A stretch of DNA of 64,000 bases, taken from Phylloscopus collybita (lineage: Eukaryota; Chordata; Aves; Passeriformes; Phylloscopidae). The notes below the pieces were generated by a model that worked only from the letters and a program-made list of their open reading frames with translations, was not told the DNA's origin and did no database searches. Below, piece after piece: positions 11,176 to 23,910 of the stretch. Position 1 is the stretch's first letter. The number at the start of each line of letters is the position of its first letter. The position numbers and the translations under genes were made by a program. The stretch covers positions 13,936,501-14,000,500 of the forward strand of contig JAJNNQ010000019.1 of NCBI GenBank assembly GCA_027886175.1, written 5' to 3'.

Positions 11176-14100
11176 ATTACTTTCACAGAATTTCTATTGT
11201 GTTGTTAGGATGGGCAAGAGGGGCATCAGTGTGGTGTGTCCTCCTCAAAAATGAAAATGGTGAGGTAGAGAAGTTGCTGTTCCTGGATCACGAGAGGAGC
11301 AAAGAAGGAATGAAGGGAAATCTGTGGAGATAAAGAAGTTTTCTGGGGACAGGAGGGTCTGTGATAGCAGAGACAGGAACCACAGGCTAAATAAGCAACA
11401 AAATTTAGTCTGCAGCAATAAAAAGGATAAATGAAGAGGGACTGAAGAAGGGTGAGAGACAAATGAAAGTGCAAAATGAACCCAAGAAAACAAAGATTGA
11501 GTCAGGCAGTGTGGGTGTGCATGCAGGTGTCTGTTTGCAAGCACAAATATAGAACAGGAAGATGATGATCAAATAAAAAGGAGAGATACAAAAGCTGGAA
11601 AACATTCTGAAGCTGGAGGGATAAAAAAGATTGAAATAATAATGCAAGTGGAGGAAGCTGTAAATTAAAGGATAAATGGGGAGAGAGGAATAGCAATTGA
11701 AGTATTACAACAGTTTTGTCATTTTTGTGAACTCTGGTGACAAAGGAGAGGGAAAGCTCTAAAATCTGGAGCTTTAGGACAATACTTGGGAGGTTGGCTG
11801 TGTGTGAGAGGCATGGAGGGACCTCCCTGGGACAGGAAATGTGACTTGGGGGCACCCTCTGGCCCTCCTGGCTCTCAGGGCTCAGCCCTTGTCACTCAGC
11901 CTCCTTCTGCCTGCAGAAGGCTCCTGGCAGGATGAACATGCTGGTCCTGACTGGCCACAGGCTCTACTGGCACCTGGAGTGCTGGAGTTGGGATAAAAAC
12001 CTTGATTGTTTCATTGAGGGTTTTGCACAAGGAGATTTGTTTGGATTTGCAGCCAGCTCCTTTTGCTTGCACTTCACAATCACATCGGAATTAATTCATG
12101 GCACTTCCCAGGCATGTGGATGGAAAGAGCACCCAGAGCTCAGCTCTCTCCTTTGCAGAACATCGCAGCAAACTCCTGGGGAGGAGCAGAGGTGTCTGCC
12201 ACAGAACGGGAGTGCTTTGCAAGGATGCAGGGAGCTCTAAATCTCATCTTTTTTTCCGTGGCTGGGGTAAATGGAGGCAGACAGCACTTCTCTGGGATGA
12301 GGTGACACCACCCACCACTCCTCCATGCCCCTGTCCCCTGGTGGGCCAGCTGTCTGTAATGCAGCCTGAAATGGGGCTGTGTCACCCTGGGAGCCGGGCA
12401 GGGAGCACAGGAGCAGAGCAGAACGCCTCTGCTTCCCCCAGGATGATCCCTTCAGCTTGGCTGCCCCGTCAGAGGCTGCTCAGCACCAGCTCAGCCTAAT
12501 GCATCCTTTTGGGCTGTTGATCTGAGTTAGGGATTGGATCTCCTCCGTGCCTCCACTCCTCAGGAGCTGACAGGCACAGCAGTTCCCCAGCTCCCTGAAT
12601 TATTCTCGGCTGCCTTCGCGGCGCTCAGGCACAATACAGATTGTGACACGGGCGATCTCTTTACAAAACACTGAGCTCAGCCTCCCCGCAGTCTATTACA
12701 CATCCTGCCTCCACGGAATGTGCCTGGAGACAGCATAAATCATCCCGGGAAGCTTCGTCATGTGCCCAGCTCTGCTTCAGAGCAGCAGCCTGAGCACCTG
12801 AATTAACACAGCCTGGCTGGCATCCCCCTGCTGCTGCTCCTGGTGTCAGGTCTGTCTGAGCAGGGCTGGGAGTGACCTGTGGCGAGGGAAGGACACAGAA
12901 ATAACTCTGCAGAAAATGAGGAAGCAGCCCAGCAGAACCTTTGCCGTCCCACGTCTCTGTCACCTGGATTTTGGCAGCACAGCCTGGCACGGGGATGTGC
13001 TGTGGAGCAGGTCACGGAAATGATCCGGGCTGAAAATAACCTGCCAGGAAATCAAATCGCTCTCCCTGGTTGCTCTCAGCAACGTGGTGTCCTAAGAAAG
13101 AATCTCTTTGCTGGGGTTGGGTGTTTTAGGCCAGGTCCCCGTCACAGAACTTGGTCACCGTGTGCTTAATTCAGTGACCTCCTGATGATCCAGGGGATGT
13201 GAGAGGATGACTCAGCCCCGCTTCACTGATTCCAGTTCTCAGCTGGGATAAAAGCTGCTCTGGTTCTCCCAGTGCCAGGAAATCGCTTCTCTTCCCATCC
13301 TTCTTTGTCCCTGGGCTTGCTCATGAAGCCAAGGTCCTGTCAAAGCAAACCCAGTCCCCCCCCACCCCCTGAGCACGATTTCCAGCAATAAATTGTCCTG
13401 GCCAGCCTGCATCCCGCATTGTTGCACTCCACCTGTAATTTCAGGGCTTTACAGAGTTCTTCTTTATTTCATTTCATGAAATGCCCTGAAAGAAAATCCA
13501 TATCCTGCCTTCCACCCAGCAGATCCTGCATTTCAATGGGGAATTAAGTGATTCATGTCATCTCTGCTGAGTCTGAAACACGGGGGGACGTGTCTGACAC
13601 AATATATCAAACTGTGGGCCATCCATGAGAGGTCCAGAGGGATTTTTAAACATTAGATACCCTTTGGCACCTCCATTGCTCAGGTATCTTTGATCATCCT
13701 CCCAAGAAACCCTGCAGCATTAGGCAGATAAACAACTTAGAAACTGGAACTGTCCTCTTAATTTCTACCAGCTAAATTTCCAGCATTTTCTGATGCTCTT
13801 TGTGATCTTTGTGGGGTTTGCTGGCAGAGAAAAGGAAACACCACCCCTCTGCCCTAAGCAATACTTTGATTTAAATTCATGCCTCCCTAACAGTGCAAAA
13901 TGCAGAATAGGTAGGAAATTAGGTCCTTGCAGGAGGTGGATAATTGTGGTTCTCTCAAAAAAAAAAAAGCAAAAAAAAAGCAAAAAAATAAGCTTATGTG
14001 ATGGATGGCTCAGTGCTATGAATGCAAATACCAGGCTGTAATTTATTGAAGTTAATAGCAACAAAATGTTAAGAAGATGGTTAGAAAACAACAAGAGCAG

Positions 14101-17100
14101 CAATGTCTGATGGAGTTTAGATATTCATCAAACAAATGGGAGTCCTTAGTGGGAAGTGTCACAAAAGAAGGATGGCTGAGCTCATGCAAGGTGGAAGGTA
14201 AAAGCCATCACAAGCCTCTGATTCAATGTTCATGCCAAGCCCCCACCCCCAGCACCAATAAACCAATTTGTTTTGTCATCTTTCAATGCTCCATCCTACA
14301 AGCTGCTTTGGGGCAACTTGCTTATTTAACAGGCCAGGCTCCACATGTGAAAGGAGGGTGACATTTTAATCTTGTGATTTTATCCGGCTGTGATTAAAGC
14401 TCCTGGATTTAATGGTAGAAAACTTGGGAAAATGGAGTTTACATGGTCACCTTCAGAGGGTTTTTTTGCCAATTCACCCCCAGACTGGTCCTGGAATTCC
14501 GTTCCCATCCTGACACCGCTGATGACAGCAAAGAGTTTTGCTGGGGATTTTTCTGACAGAGGAAAAGCTTTGTTTTTTTTCCCACTGTGTATTGATGAGC
14601 AGGGCTTTGAAACACTCCTGAGGTCTGGAGTTCAGAGCCAGAAGTTCAGATGCTTATCTAAACTGACTTCAAATTGACTGCATCACTCACTTGCCTTCCT
14701 GCAAGCAGAGAAGGGACAAACACAGTGAGGGGTGGCAGAGGGGGGGAAACACCATCCAGGTATTTTTTTCCCAAGGTCAAAACCGAGTAGACTGGTCTGG
14801 TTCTCATTTTCTACCTCCCATTTTAAAAAATTTGGAGGGAGGGCAGCTGGTGTCAGCCAGATCCTTTCAGACTTCCCAGCATGCTGTAACTAGGCAGCAT
14901 CCACTTCAATGGGGATGATAATTGCAGGTCCTAGGCTGCAAACTGACGTCAGCTCTTCAGAGGAGGATGCTGACTGCTTAATGAACATCACTAGACACTG
15001 TTTAGCTCCTGCTCAGGAAAAGAAAACTCAAAAATTACTTTCAGGGAGCAGTCAGCATCCATTATCTTCTTTCTGATGATAATTTAGAGATGTTTCTCCT
15101 AGCATTTGAGAAGAAGAGTTCACTTCCAGAGCAGCAACTTCCAGTTTGATTATGTGGCAGAGAGAAAAAGGTGGCATAGAAGTATAATGAGAGGGTCCTT
15201 TTCTAAGGGAAAATTAATTTCTGCCTTATGCAGGGACCCTTTATATCCTCTGTGCCATCCTGTTTATAATTCCATGTTGTAAAGCTTAGGTGTATTCTCC
15301 CCTTCACGCTGCTCTTTTCCCTCAGTTTAATGTTTTTAGAGTGATGGACTGCTCAGGAGGGCTGGGAATGGGGAGTTGTTTCCTTTTCCTTGGCAGCATG
15401 AAGAGATGGAGTTGGTGTGGGTTCCATTTCCAAGGTCCCGCTGTTGCAGCCTCGTCACTGGGGACATTTGCACATGCAAATTCAGAGTTAATTTTTTATA
15501 AACCCCTGAAGCAGTGGAAACAGGACAGCAGGGCACTGCTGCTCTGGTATTGCACCATTCCTGACTCCTTGCCTTCTTCCCACCACCCAATTCCCTCATG
15601 GGGAGGTCACCAGGAAGCTGCTGAAACAGATCTGGTGGGGAGGGGGTTGTCTTCATCCCAGTGGGCTGCTCCTGCCTCTTTGGGGCCAACTTATGGTGCC
15701 AGGGAAGCACAGGGGTTGGGAGATTCAGGAGAATTCACCTCTGTGCTCATCACGTTGTGGCTCTGCAGAACTCAGGTGCTGTAGCTGGGGATGGATTTGT
15801 TCCATTGACTTTTCCTGAACGACAGCTTCCAGCAAGGATGAACTTTCTTTGAGGTCTTGCTGGGGGGGATTAATTTCAATTTTATCCTTGAAGGGCAAGG
15901 AAGAGATTTTTTTGGAAACCAGAAAAAGCCCAGAGAAAATGAAGGGCTGGAAATAAGCCCACTGAACAGTGTTATGGAACCGAGCTTTGTTTTCTTTATT
16001 GTGCCATGCAGCAAAATGCATTTCCCAGCATTCTTCAGAGCACTCCAGTAATTTGTCTTAATTAGCATGATTTAGGTGGTTGCTTCCAGCCTTTGGAATT
16101 TAGCACAAGGTTAATGTACATAAACGTATGGTGGCACAGAGAGAAACCAGAGTTGTCGTGAAGATGAAGTGTTCCAGCGGCGTGGAATGCACAAGGAATT
16201 GGCTGAGTAGGCACTCTGGGTTCTGCCACCCAGGCAAAATAGAAAAACACCCTGAGCTGCAGATGTGTGACTCCCAGGAGCCTCAGGAGCAGCAGATTGG
16301 GGGTCAGGAGTCCCTCTGGAAATGCTTTTTCTGATATATTTGAACGGAGGCTGATTGGTTTGTAAGGTTGTGCCTCCTTAAAATCTGCAGGGTTTTCTAT
16401 GTCTTAGTGCACTTCCTTCGTGGAGCTGGGCAAGCTCAAACCTACCTGTGCAACTCTGTGGGTATAGGAGTGTGTGAACTCACCTGGAGGCATTTTAGGG
16501 ACTTTAGCTCAGTGTGAGACCGAGTTGTCCCTCTCTGTTCCAGCCCTGACAGCCTCATGTGTGTGAACTCCTCTCTGCCCCTGCAGCCCTTTGCACTGGT
16601 TTGATGTGGTTTAGTCTCCATCCACAGGAGGCTTCCACCCCTCTGCCTGGGCCTACAGATCCCTCTCCTCTCTCTCTCCTTTTCCAGCAGCATCTGGAGG
16701 ATCCTGGAGATTTGGGAGCTTCTGCACTTCCTGCTGTGTTGCAATGCCCTGGAGTGGAACTGACTCCAGCTTTCAAAAGGAGATCTCAGGGAAAAGATCT
16801 CTGTTCTCTGGATGTTTCTGTCCTGCTTTTCCAGCCTGTCCTTCCCTTCTGTAAGGCGGAAGATGTTGGTTATGCCCCCTCCCACCCACTCAAACACAAA
16901 ATGACCAGGGGGAGTAAGAAGCCACGTCATGGTTTGTGTGCAGTGCAAGGTGTACAGAGAAAGATCTCCTGCAAAGATGTTGGATTTGTAATTACCATCC
17001 TTTCATTGCTCATCTGCTTTGTCTGGGGAGCTCTGGAAAAGAGTTTTGAGTCATTTAGGAGATTTTCACCCACCCACCACCACTGATGCATCGAATGGGG

Positions 17101-18539
17101 GCGTTTTGCCCCTAGAAAAGGAAGGATGGAGAGGAGGAGGTGAGGTCCCACTGAGACCCATTTTGGCCTGTATTTGTGGCTTGGTGAGAGTGAATTACAC
17201 CCAGAATTCAATCTTCTCCCTGCCAGGTCCCCAGACTCCTCTGACAGAGCCTGCTCTACATTACCATGACTGATTTCCTTAGCTTGAGGAGCTGGTGCAG
17301 GGTGTTCCCTGTCAGGTTTTTCCCCCTCAGAAACACCGACAGTGTCACCAGGGCTGCTCCAGCTCTGGGCTGACACGAGAGGTGCCAGCCCCCCCAAAAA
17401 TCCATCCACGACTTGCTCAGCAGCAGGAAAGAAACAGCATTTCTGCCTTCCTTTGAGAGTGGCTGGAAAGTCTCCATAGAAACATTTGTTGTTACACAAC
17501 ATCAGTACTTCAGTCTCCTTCCTCCGTTCTGATCCTCTGCGAGGGAATTTGTGGATGCTGTGTGATATCCTGAGCTCAGTGGATGGTTTACATGGCCAGG
17601 CTGTCCCAAGGGATAAATTTAGTCTCTCTGTCCCTCTGATAGGTATTTTTGTGCCTCAAGCTTTGCTGCAACAATCCAAGCTGTGGCCAAGAAGTTTTTG
17701 GTGCAGAGTCTCATTTGTATGGGTAGAGTTCTGTCAAACAGATCAAATGATAATCCCCATTACCAGGAGCTAATTAATTTAATTCTCTAGTTTTCTTTGA
17801 GGTACGAACTAGAAATAAAAGAGCTGAGACTGATAGGAGGAAAAAAAAAAAAATAAGGGGTTTGGTTCTATCAGATCTTTTCCTCTGAGTCTGCTCTGCA
17901 GAACAGCCTCTTTGCAGAATGTATTAGACCCACCTCATGTTTAAACTGCTAAGGTGATGCCTGAGGAGCAGTTAAAGCCACTGGGAAAGTGAATTATGCC
18001 GTAAAAGAGGAGGCAAGAAATCAGGGAGAAGCACAGACCATGGCTAGATATTTACCATTGTTGCTTTCCCCAGTGATTTTGCTTTGCACAAGTGCACGTG
18101 GATTTGAGTGTGACCAGGGATACGTGTCCATATCACATTTGTGTTGTGTGTTTAATCACTCCCTGCCTCAGCTCTGGGGGTGGGCAGAGATGCAGGCAGG
18201 TGGCCACAGTTGGGTTTTTAACCTGTTTACCTCTCAGACGTGCCTGTGTGTGCCTCACAGGCCAACCAAAGGCAATCACACCATGCAGAGCATCTTCCCA
18301 GCAGGAGTAAGGGCAGCAAATCCTCCTTCTGCAGGTGCCTCAGGAGCCTCATGCAGAAAATCCTTTGCAATCTGGGGTGGGGAGAAGCCCAGTTACCACA
18401 CACCCTTTTTTCCCCCCCAAGATCTTATAATTTCTTCCTCGCCTCCAAAGTATATCCTGTAAAGGGTGAAAGCAGAAAGCTGGTTTTCTCCTAAATCCCT
18501 GGATCTGCTTCCATAAAAAGAGCTGCAGTGCTGAGCACA
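11176..18539. other. Long unique stretch
   Basis: More than 7 kb without a recognisable repeat or gene. A CpG-richer patch lies at about 12596-12740 and A-rich simple sequence at 13957-13990. The longest frames are overlapping plus- and minus-strand runs of under 200 codons near 16.4-17.5 kb; they match nothing I know and compete with each other. Confidence 0.5.
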
Positions 18540-18719
18540 GGGAAAGGGAAAGGGAAAGGGAAAGGGAAAGGGAAAGGGAAAGGGAAAGGGAAAGGGAAAG
18601 GGAAAGGGAAAGGGAAAGGGAAAAGGAAAGGGGAAGGGGAAGGGGAAGGGGAAGGGGAAGGGGAAGGGGAAGGGGAAGGGGAAGGGGAAGGGGAAGGGGA
18701 AGGGGAAGGGGAAGGGGAA
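18540..18719 (+). repeat. Purine hexamer array, GGGAAA then GGGGAA
   Basis: There are 14 units of GGGAAA (18540-18623), one AGGAAA (18624-18629), then 15 units of GGGGAA (18630-18719), with no break in the 6-bp register. The strand is pure purine for 180 bases. The second half meets the usual pattern for a four-stranded G-quadruplex (runs of four G separated by AA), and the whole is a mirror-type purine tract able to form a triplex. Frames through it would encode Lys-Gly, Glu-Gly, Pro-Phe or Ser-Pro dipeptide repeats, which are artefacts. Confidence 0.97.
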
Positions 18720-18721
18720 GG

Positions 18722-20795
18722 ATTTGTGTGAATGGAGCCCAGGGTTATCTCCACAAAGGAAATACCATTCACAGAAATCACTCCCCTCCCCAAGCAAAGA
18801 GGGTTTGGGGGTACAGAGCAATGCTGGGGAGTCCCCTCAAGGTCTGGGCTGGCAGGGGCTGCAGGGGTGGTTTATTGGGCATTATTTACCATTCTGCATG
18901 GGGTGGAGGGGGGGATGGCAGCTGGGGAGTGGGGAGTCACCTGCATCCATGGGAGAGGTTGGGAACAACCCCGGAGCTCCCTCCCTCATCTCTCCATGCA
19001 TTTGTAACCCGTGGCTGAAGAGTTGTTTTGGTTTTTTGGGTTGTGTTTTTTTTAATTTTTTTTTTTTTTTTTTTGTGCGTGTGTGGCTTTGAAAATGCGA
19101 CTGAAGGCTCCCAGGGAGGGTTGGTTTGTGTTTGGAGGCTGCAGCTCCCCTGCTGTATTTCATGTTTACAGTTTATGATCTGCTGAATCCTCCGGTGCCT
19201 TGTTCCCAGCCCTGCAATAGAAATGTCACAAAACCCAGTGCAGTGTGTGCCATCCTCTGAGTTTTCCAGGCACTTGCTAATGCATTCAATAAGGTTGAAA
19301 TCACAGCTCCCCTGCAGAGAAGCTTTCTCTCAGGGCCCTGGCAAATGGGTTTTTCTCCCTCACACCGAGCTGCCCTCGTGTCAGCCTTTGCCTTGGGTCC
19401 CACAAAGCTGGCAGCCCCACCAAGCATTAGAAGGGCAAAAACGTGGGGATTTTGGTAGATTTGTTTCCTGTTCATCTTCTCCAGAGCCCTTGTATCTCCC
19501 CTCAGTTGCATTTTTCTTTCTCTGGCCTATCCTTTCAGTTTTTCCTAGGCCCAGCTGGCTTAAAGAGGAATAAGGAGTGTGAGGTCTTTTTGCCATGAGC
19601 ACCTCTCTGTTCCTCCAGCTTTATAAATTGCTGCTGCAGTGAGAGGCTCAGATAAGCCATGGATTTATTCCATCTTGTCAGTAAATCATGTGCAATATTG
19701 ACCATCACTCTCCAGGCAGCATCAAAATTACAGAGGTTTCTATGTCTAAAATACAACAGGAAAACTGGGAGCCACCAGTTGTCTCCAGAAAATAACCTGT
19801 TCAAGGAAGCAGAAATCCTAATTCAGGCTTTCCCTGCTGCACTCTGCCCATGTTCTAATTTCTCCACTCTCTGCTGTTCCAAGGGTCACTTGGTCATATT
19901 TCTCCCTAAAACAAAGTTGTTAAAAATTCAGGGGAAAGGTGCCAGATATGATTTAATTGAGAAGAGAAATATGGAAAGCTACCTGGGAAAGGGAGATGAG
20001 GGAAATCTTGAGCCATCTCCTGCATTTTTGCTGGTTTATTGCTGTGCCTGGGAGTTTCTCCTGCAGCAGTATGTCACTGGAATAATAAGGCAGCGGGTTG
20101 GTTGCTTAACTGCAGTGGCCAGATCAGTGGGGATTTCAGGAGATAAGTAATTCTGTTTGATTTTGTATCCAGGAATTATAATTTACATTCCCCTCACCTT
20201 AGAGAGAGAGGCAGTCTGGGCTATAATTAAGCTTTTTTTTCCCCCGTCTGCTTTGGTCCTCTGTTCCTCTTATTGTCAGGCAATGTGGCAGCAGAAGCCT
20301 TAAAAGCAGGGAGTCATGACAACTGACTCTTCCCAGAGCAACTGGAGTTGTTAGAAGGAAAAAAGAAATATCCCTAAAACACAAATGCCTGAAAAAGCAA
20401 TTAAATCACACAACTGTACAAAGCAGGAAAAGGACAGCTAAGAGTTGGGAACCACCCAGGAGTTGGGAGTTTGTTATCTGCAGCTTCCAGGTCTGGGTAA
20501 AAAGGGAGTTGGATTCAAGGATGTTACCTGGGGGTCTGGCCGTGGTTTCATGTCTGTAGATAAATCAATGCCCACACAAAGAGCTAATTAAGGGCAGGAG
20601 GAGTGTCTTGCACATGAACCCATTTAATGGCTTTGGAGCAAAAGTCCTGTTGAATTTCCCAGGGTGAGGAATTCAATGAGCAGCTTAGGAGAGTCCATCC
20701 TGGAGCAACATCCGTGTGGTGCTCAGAGCTTACTTTTATTACACGTTTGATTGGCTCCAAATTAAAAAGTTACCCCAGCAGTGAAACGTTTGACC
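18722..20795. other. Unique non-coding stretch
   Basis: No gene is recognised. A T-rich simple tract lies at about 19036-19074. Confidence 0.5.
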
Positions 20796-20807
20796 AAAAT
20801 CTTAGAC

Positions 20808-20888
20808 TTAAACAAAAAACAAAACCAAAACAAAAAACACAAACAAACAAAAACCACAAACAAACAAACAAAACACACACAAAAAAAA
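20808..20888 (+). repeat. A/C-rich simple repeat (AAAC-like)
   Basis: Degenerate AAAC and AAAAC units with a short CACACA end. This is simple sequence of the kind scattered through bird genomes. Confidence 0.85.
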
Positions 20889-22312
20889 GAGCAACTTTGA
20901 TTGAGATAAGGAACTGCTGTGCCTGGATTTCTGCTTAGCATGGCAGGAGAGGGTTGGTTCATCTCCACCCTAGTTCTGGTTGTCTCTCCCATCAGAAGCA
21001 GAACTCTGTCATTCTCCCCTCAGTTCCCACTGTTTGCAGATCTCAGTTGGGTGAATCTTGCTTTGAGGCCCTCAAGGTGGGATAACCAGGTGGTTTTGTC
21101 AGCTCACAGACATGTCCTGGTGTTGAGGAGAGAAAACCCGGATCCATCTGGGATTTCAGCCAACATCCTGCCAGAAAGGCACCAGGATTTTCATTTCAGC
21201 AGTGCAGGAACATCTGTGGGATTGCCTACGGTTACAAAACGCCTGGATTTGGGAAGTCAGGGCTTCCCACTTGTGTTCCTCTCTTAAGCAGAGGATGGTC
21301 TCATATCTCTGTGCAAACCACAGCAAAGCCAGGTATCTTTGAGCCTAAGTTAGTGAGGCTTCTCATTTGCCCTTTTGCTCTTCATTCTTTTGCTCTTTGC
21401 ACATTCATCTGTTCTCAGTGAAGGGGAGATCCCACCGCAGAGGGACTCTGAGGTTTCCGAGCACATCCGATTTATACCCTGCTAAAACCAACCAAAGAAA
21501 GTATTTTGGAGAGTGGCTTTGTTTTCAAACAGCTCCAGATGCAAAATGCTCCGTGGCTTTATGTCAGGATTGTAACAAATGAATAGAGCACAGTGAATTA
21601 ATTTTGCTAATGAGCTTTGCAACCACATGATGCATCTTCATACAATTAAGGCACAGAAGGAGGCAAAGGAGATCCCAAGTGACACCCTTTGTCACAGTGC
21701 TTCGGGACCCTCCAAAGTGTTGTCTCCCCCTCCCTGTAATTTCTTTCCTTCACAAAGATGAGAAATACACAGACCAGTTGTTTCAACAATTGAAAAATGA
21801 TGTGTGTGGTGCTGGTTGCAACAGTGTTTTTGTAGCTCTCATTTATTTTGCTCTCCAGACAAGAGAGGCAAAGCAGTAGCGTTTTATAGAGCAGAGAACA
21901 TTTTTACACAGTTCTCTTAAATCTTTTTAGCAGCGCCTGAACAAAGTGTTTGCACTGTAAGGAGAATTTAGTAAACTATCCACAAGACTTATCACGACAA
22001 CCTGCCCATCCCTCCTGAGCCATTGTTTTCCATCCCATTCATTCCCAACATCTGCTGCTGCTGACCCTCCAGCCCCATTTACCCATCTACTCTGCTCTCT
22101 CTGCAGCCCTAAAACATTTCCTGTTGATTTACATCCCTTTCTCTTCCTATGTCTGGTTTGGGCTGCTGGTTTTTCTGGTTTTCTTCTTGTAAAAAGAAAA
22201 AAAATAAAAAAGCAAAGGTAGCTGATTTTCATTGCTTGTGGCCAAGAACTGGGTAACAACAGGAATAAAACCTGTACAAAGGGTTGTGATCAGATAAAAC
22301 CATGAGTAAGGG
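20889..22312. other. Unique non-coding stretch
   Basis: No gene or repeat is recognised. Confidence 0.5.
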
Positions 22313-23353
22313 ATGTTCAGCTCCCTACAATCTCTTCAGCCAGCAGTCCTGTTGAGCTTGTGGAGTGTCAGAGGCTTCTCCAGATCTTTGGTGCTCCAAC
22401 TCCTGCTTCCCTACTCAACGATAAATCTGAGCCCAGTGGAATTAAACCTTCAACAAGAACCACCTCTAATGCCAATGTTCTGCCAGGGCTTGCTTCTGTT
22501 TTTTCTCTCATTGTGGTTTTCTTTAATAGAGGTCAGTGATAGAAAGGGCTTTGTAGACAGAAAATGGAGTGATTGCCATGAGGGTAAAACAGCCAGGGGA
22601 GTTTGGCTGATTGCAAACAAACTTCCCCCTTCATCATCAGCTCTTAAATATGGTGCTGGCACTGGGTCTTGGGCTCAGCCAAAGCCTTTCAGGGGGAATT
22701 TAGGCAGGGCAATAATGAGGAACCACTGCCCCACACCCCCATTTCCAGCTCTAGAGCAAGGCAGAGTCCCAGCAATATGTGTTACAACCATATACCAGGA
22801 CAGCAGCTCTGGAGGCAATTCCTTTAGGACTGCAATTCCTTCAGGACTCCCCAGCAGTCCCTGGAAAAAGCCACTTCAGACAAATCGCTCAGCAAAATTC
22901 TGTAGAATTTCTCTAATGCTTCTCTTTCTGCTGTACTGCCTGTGGGACAGACAGACTTACACCCTCCTGAAAACCAAATGGATGAGACAAACCTGCCATC
23001 CCATCCAGTCCTTCTCCTGCCTCTCCACCAGCTGCTTAAACAGTCAGCTTATTTATGTTGTGCTGCTTTCCATTAGGAGTGGAGGATTGAGGCCTGGAAG
23101 TATTTTAATGGCACTGATAATAAAACTGTTCAATGCAGTTTGTGTTGGCAATGGCACCCAAACCCCCCGGAGTCACAGAGGAGCAGCGCGTGGAGTAACT
23201 CCAGCAGTGAGAGGTCCCACGGAAAGAGATCAGTGCAGAGGCCCCTTTTCAGTGCTCTCTGCCTTCCTGTATCAGGCCCTCAGCTCTGTGTGTGATTTCC
23301 CCATCCATGAGCAGATATTTGGGGCTGTGGTGATGCTCAGAGCCATTTCCTGA
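22313..23353 (+). other. Unsupported 346-codon open frame
   Basis: This is the longest stop-free frame with an ATG in the window. I recognise no domain, catalytic motif, transmembrane pattern or repeat family. The start context (GGGATGTTC) has no A/G at -3 plus G at +4 match. The predicted peptide is rich in Ser, Leu and Pro, as accidental frames in this base composition are. A 17-bp tandem duplication (GCAATTCCTTTAGGACT and a one-base variant, about 22816-22849) lies inside it. The frame ends at a TGA in the second unit of the downstream minisatellite, so its stop codon is supplied by the repeat. It could be a chance frame or a young species-specific transcript; I favour chance. Confidence 0.15.
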
Positions 23354-23910
23354 GGCTCAGAACCATTTCCCGAGGCTCAGAACTGTTTCCTGAAGCTCAG
23401 AACCATTTCCTGATGCTCACAGCCATTTCCTGATGCTCAGAACAGTTTCCTCACATTCAGAACAATTTCCTGATGCTCAGAGCCATTTCCTAATGCTCAG
23501 AACCATTCCCTGAGGCTCAGAACCATTCCCTGAGGCTCAGAACTGTTTCCTGAGGCTCAGAACCATTCCCTGATGCTCAGAACCATTCCCTGATGCTCAG
23601 AACTGTTTCCTGAGGCTCAGAACCATTCCCTGATGCTCAGAACCATTCCCTGAGGCTCAGAACCATTCCCTGAGGCTCAGAACTGTTTCCTGAGGCTCAG
23701 AACCGTTTCCTGAGGCTCAGAACCATTCCCTGAGGCTCAGAACTGTTTCCTGAGGTTCAGAACCATTTCCTGATGCTCAGAGCCATTTCCTAATGCTCAG
23801 AACCATTTCCTGAGGCTCAGAACCATTCCTTGAGGCTCAGAACCATTCCCTGAGGCTCAGAACTGTTTCCTGAGGCTCAGAACCGTTTCCTGAGGCTCAG
23901 AACCGTTTCC
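23331..23910 (+). repeat. 20-bp minisatellite, 29 units
   Basis: There are exactly 29 units of 20 bp, commonest form TGAGGCTCAGAACCATTCCC, without a single insertion or deletion. Variation sits at a few positions: TGAGG or TGATG at the start, and AACCATTCCC, AACCATTTCC, AACTGTTTCC, AACCGTTTCC or AGCCATTTCC in the second half. Blocks are themselves duplicated: 23641-23724 closely matches 23821-23904 (180 bp, nine units apart), and the AGCCATTTCC-TAATGCTCAG pair recurs 300 bp apart (about 23481 and 23781). Units carry TGA, so no frame stays open through the array. It has no spacers and is not a CRISPR array. Confidence 0.97.

Noticed and set aside
16442..17502. Overlapping 168-, 175- and 191-codon frames on opposite strands
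   Set aside because: Long opposite-strand overlap without any recognised protein is typical of chance frames.
18393..18821. Pro-Phe, Ser-Pro, Lys-Gly and Glu-Gly dipeptide-repeat frames
   Set aside because: They are direct translations of the hexamer array, not genes.
23331..23910. CRISPR array
   Set aside because: Units abut directly with no spacers, and the surrounding sequence is vertebrate.
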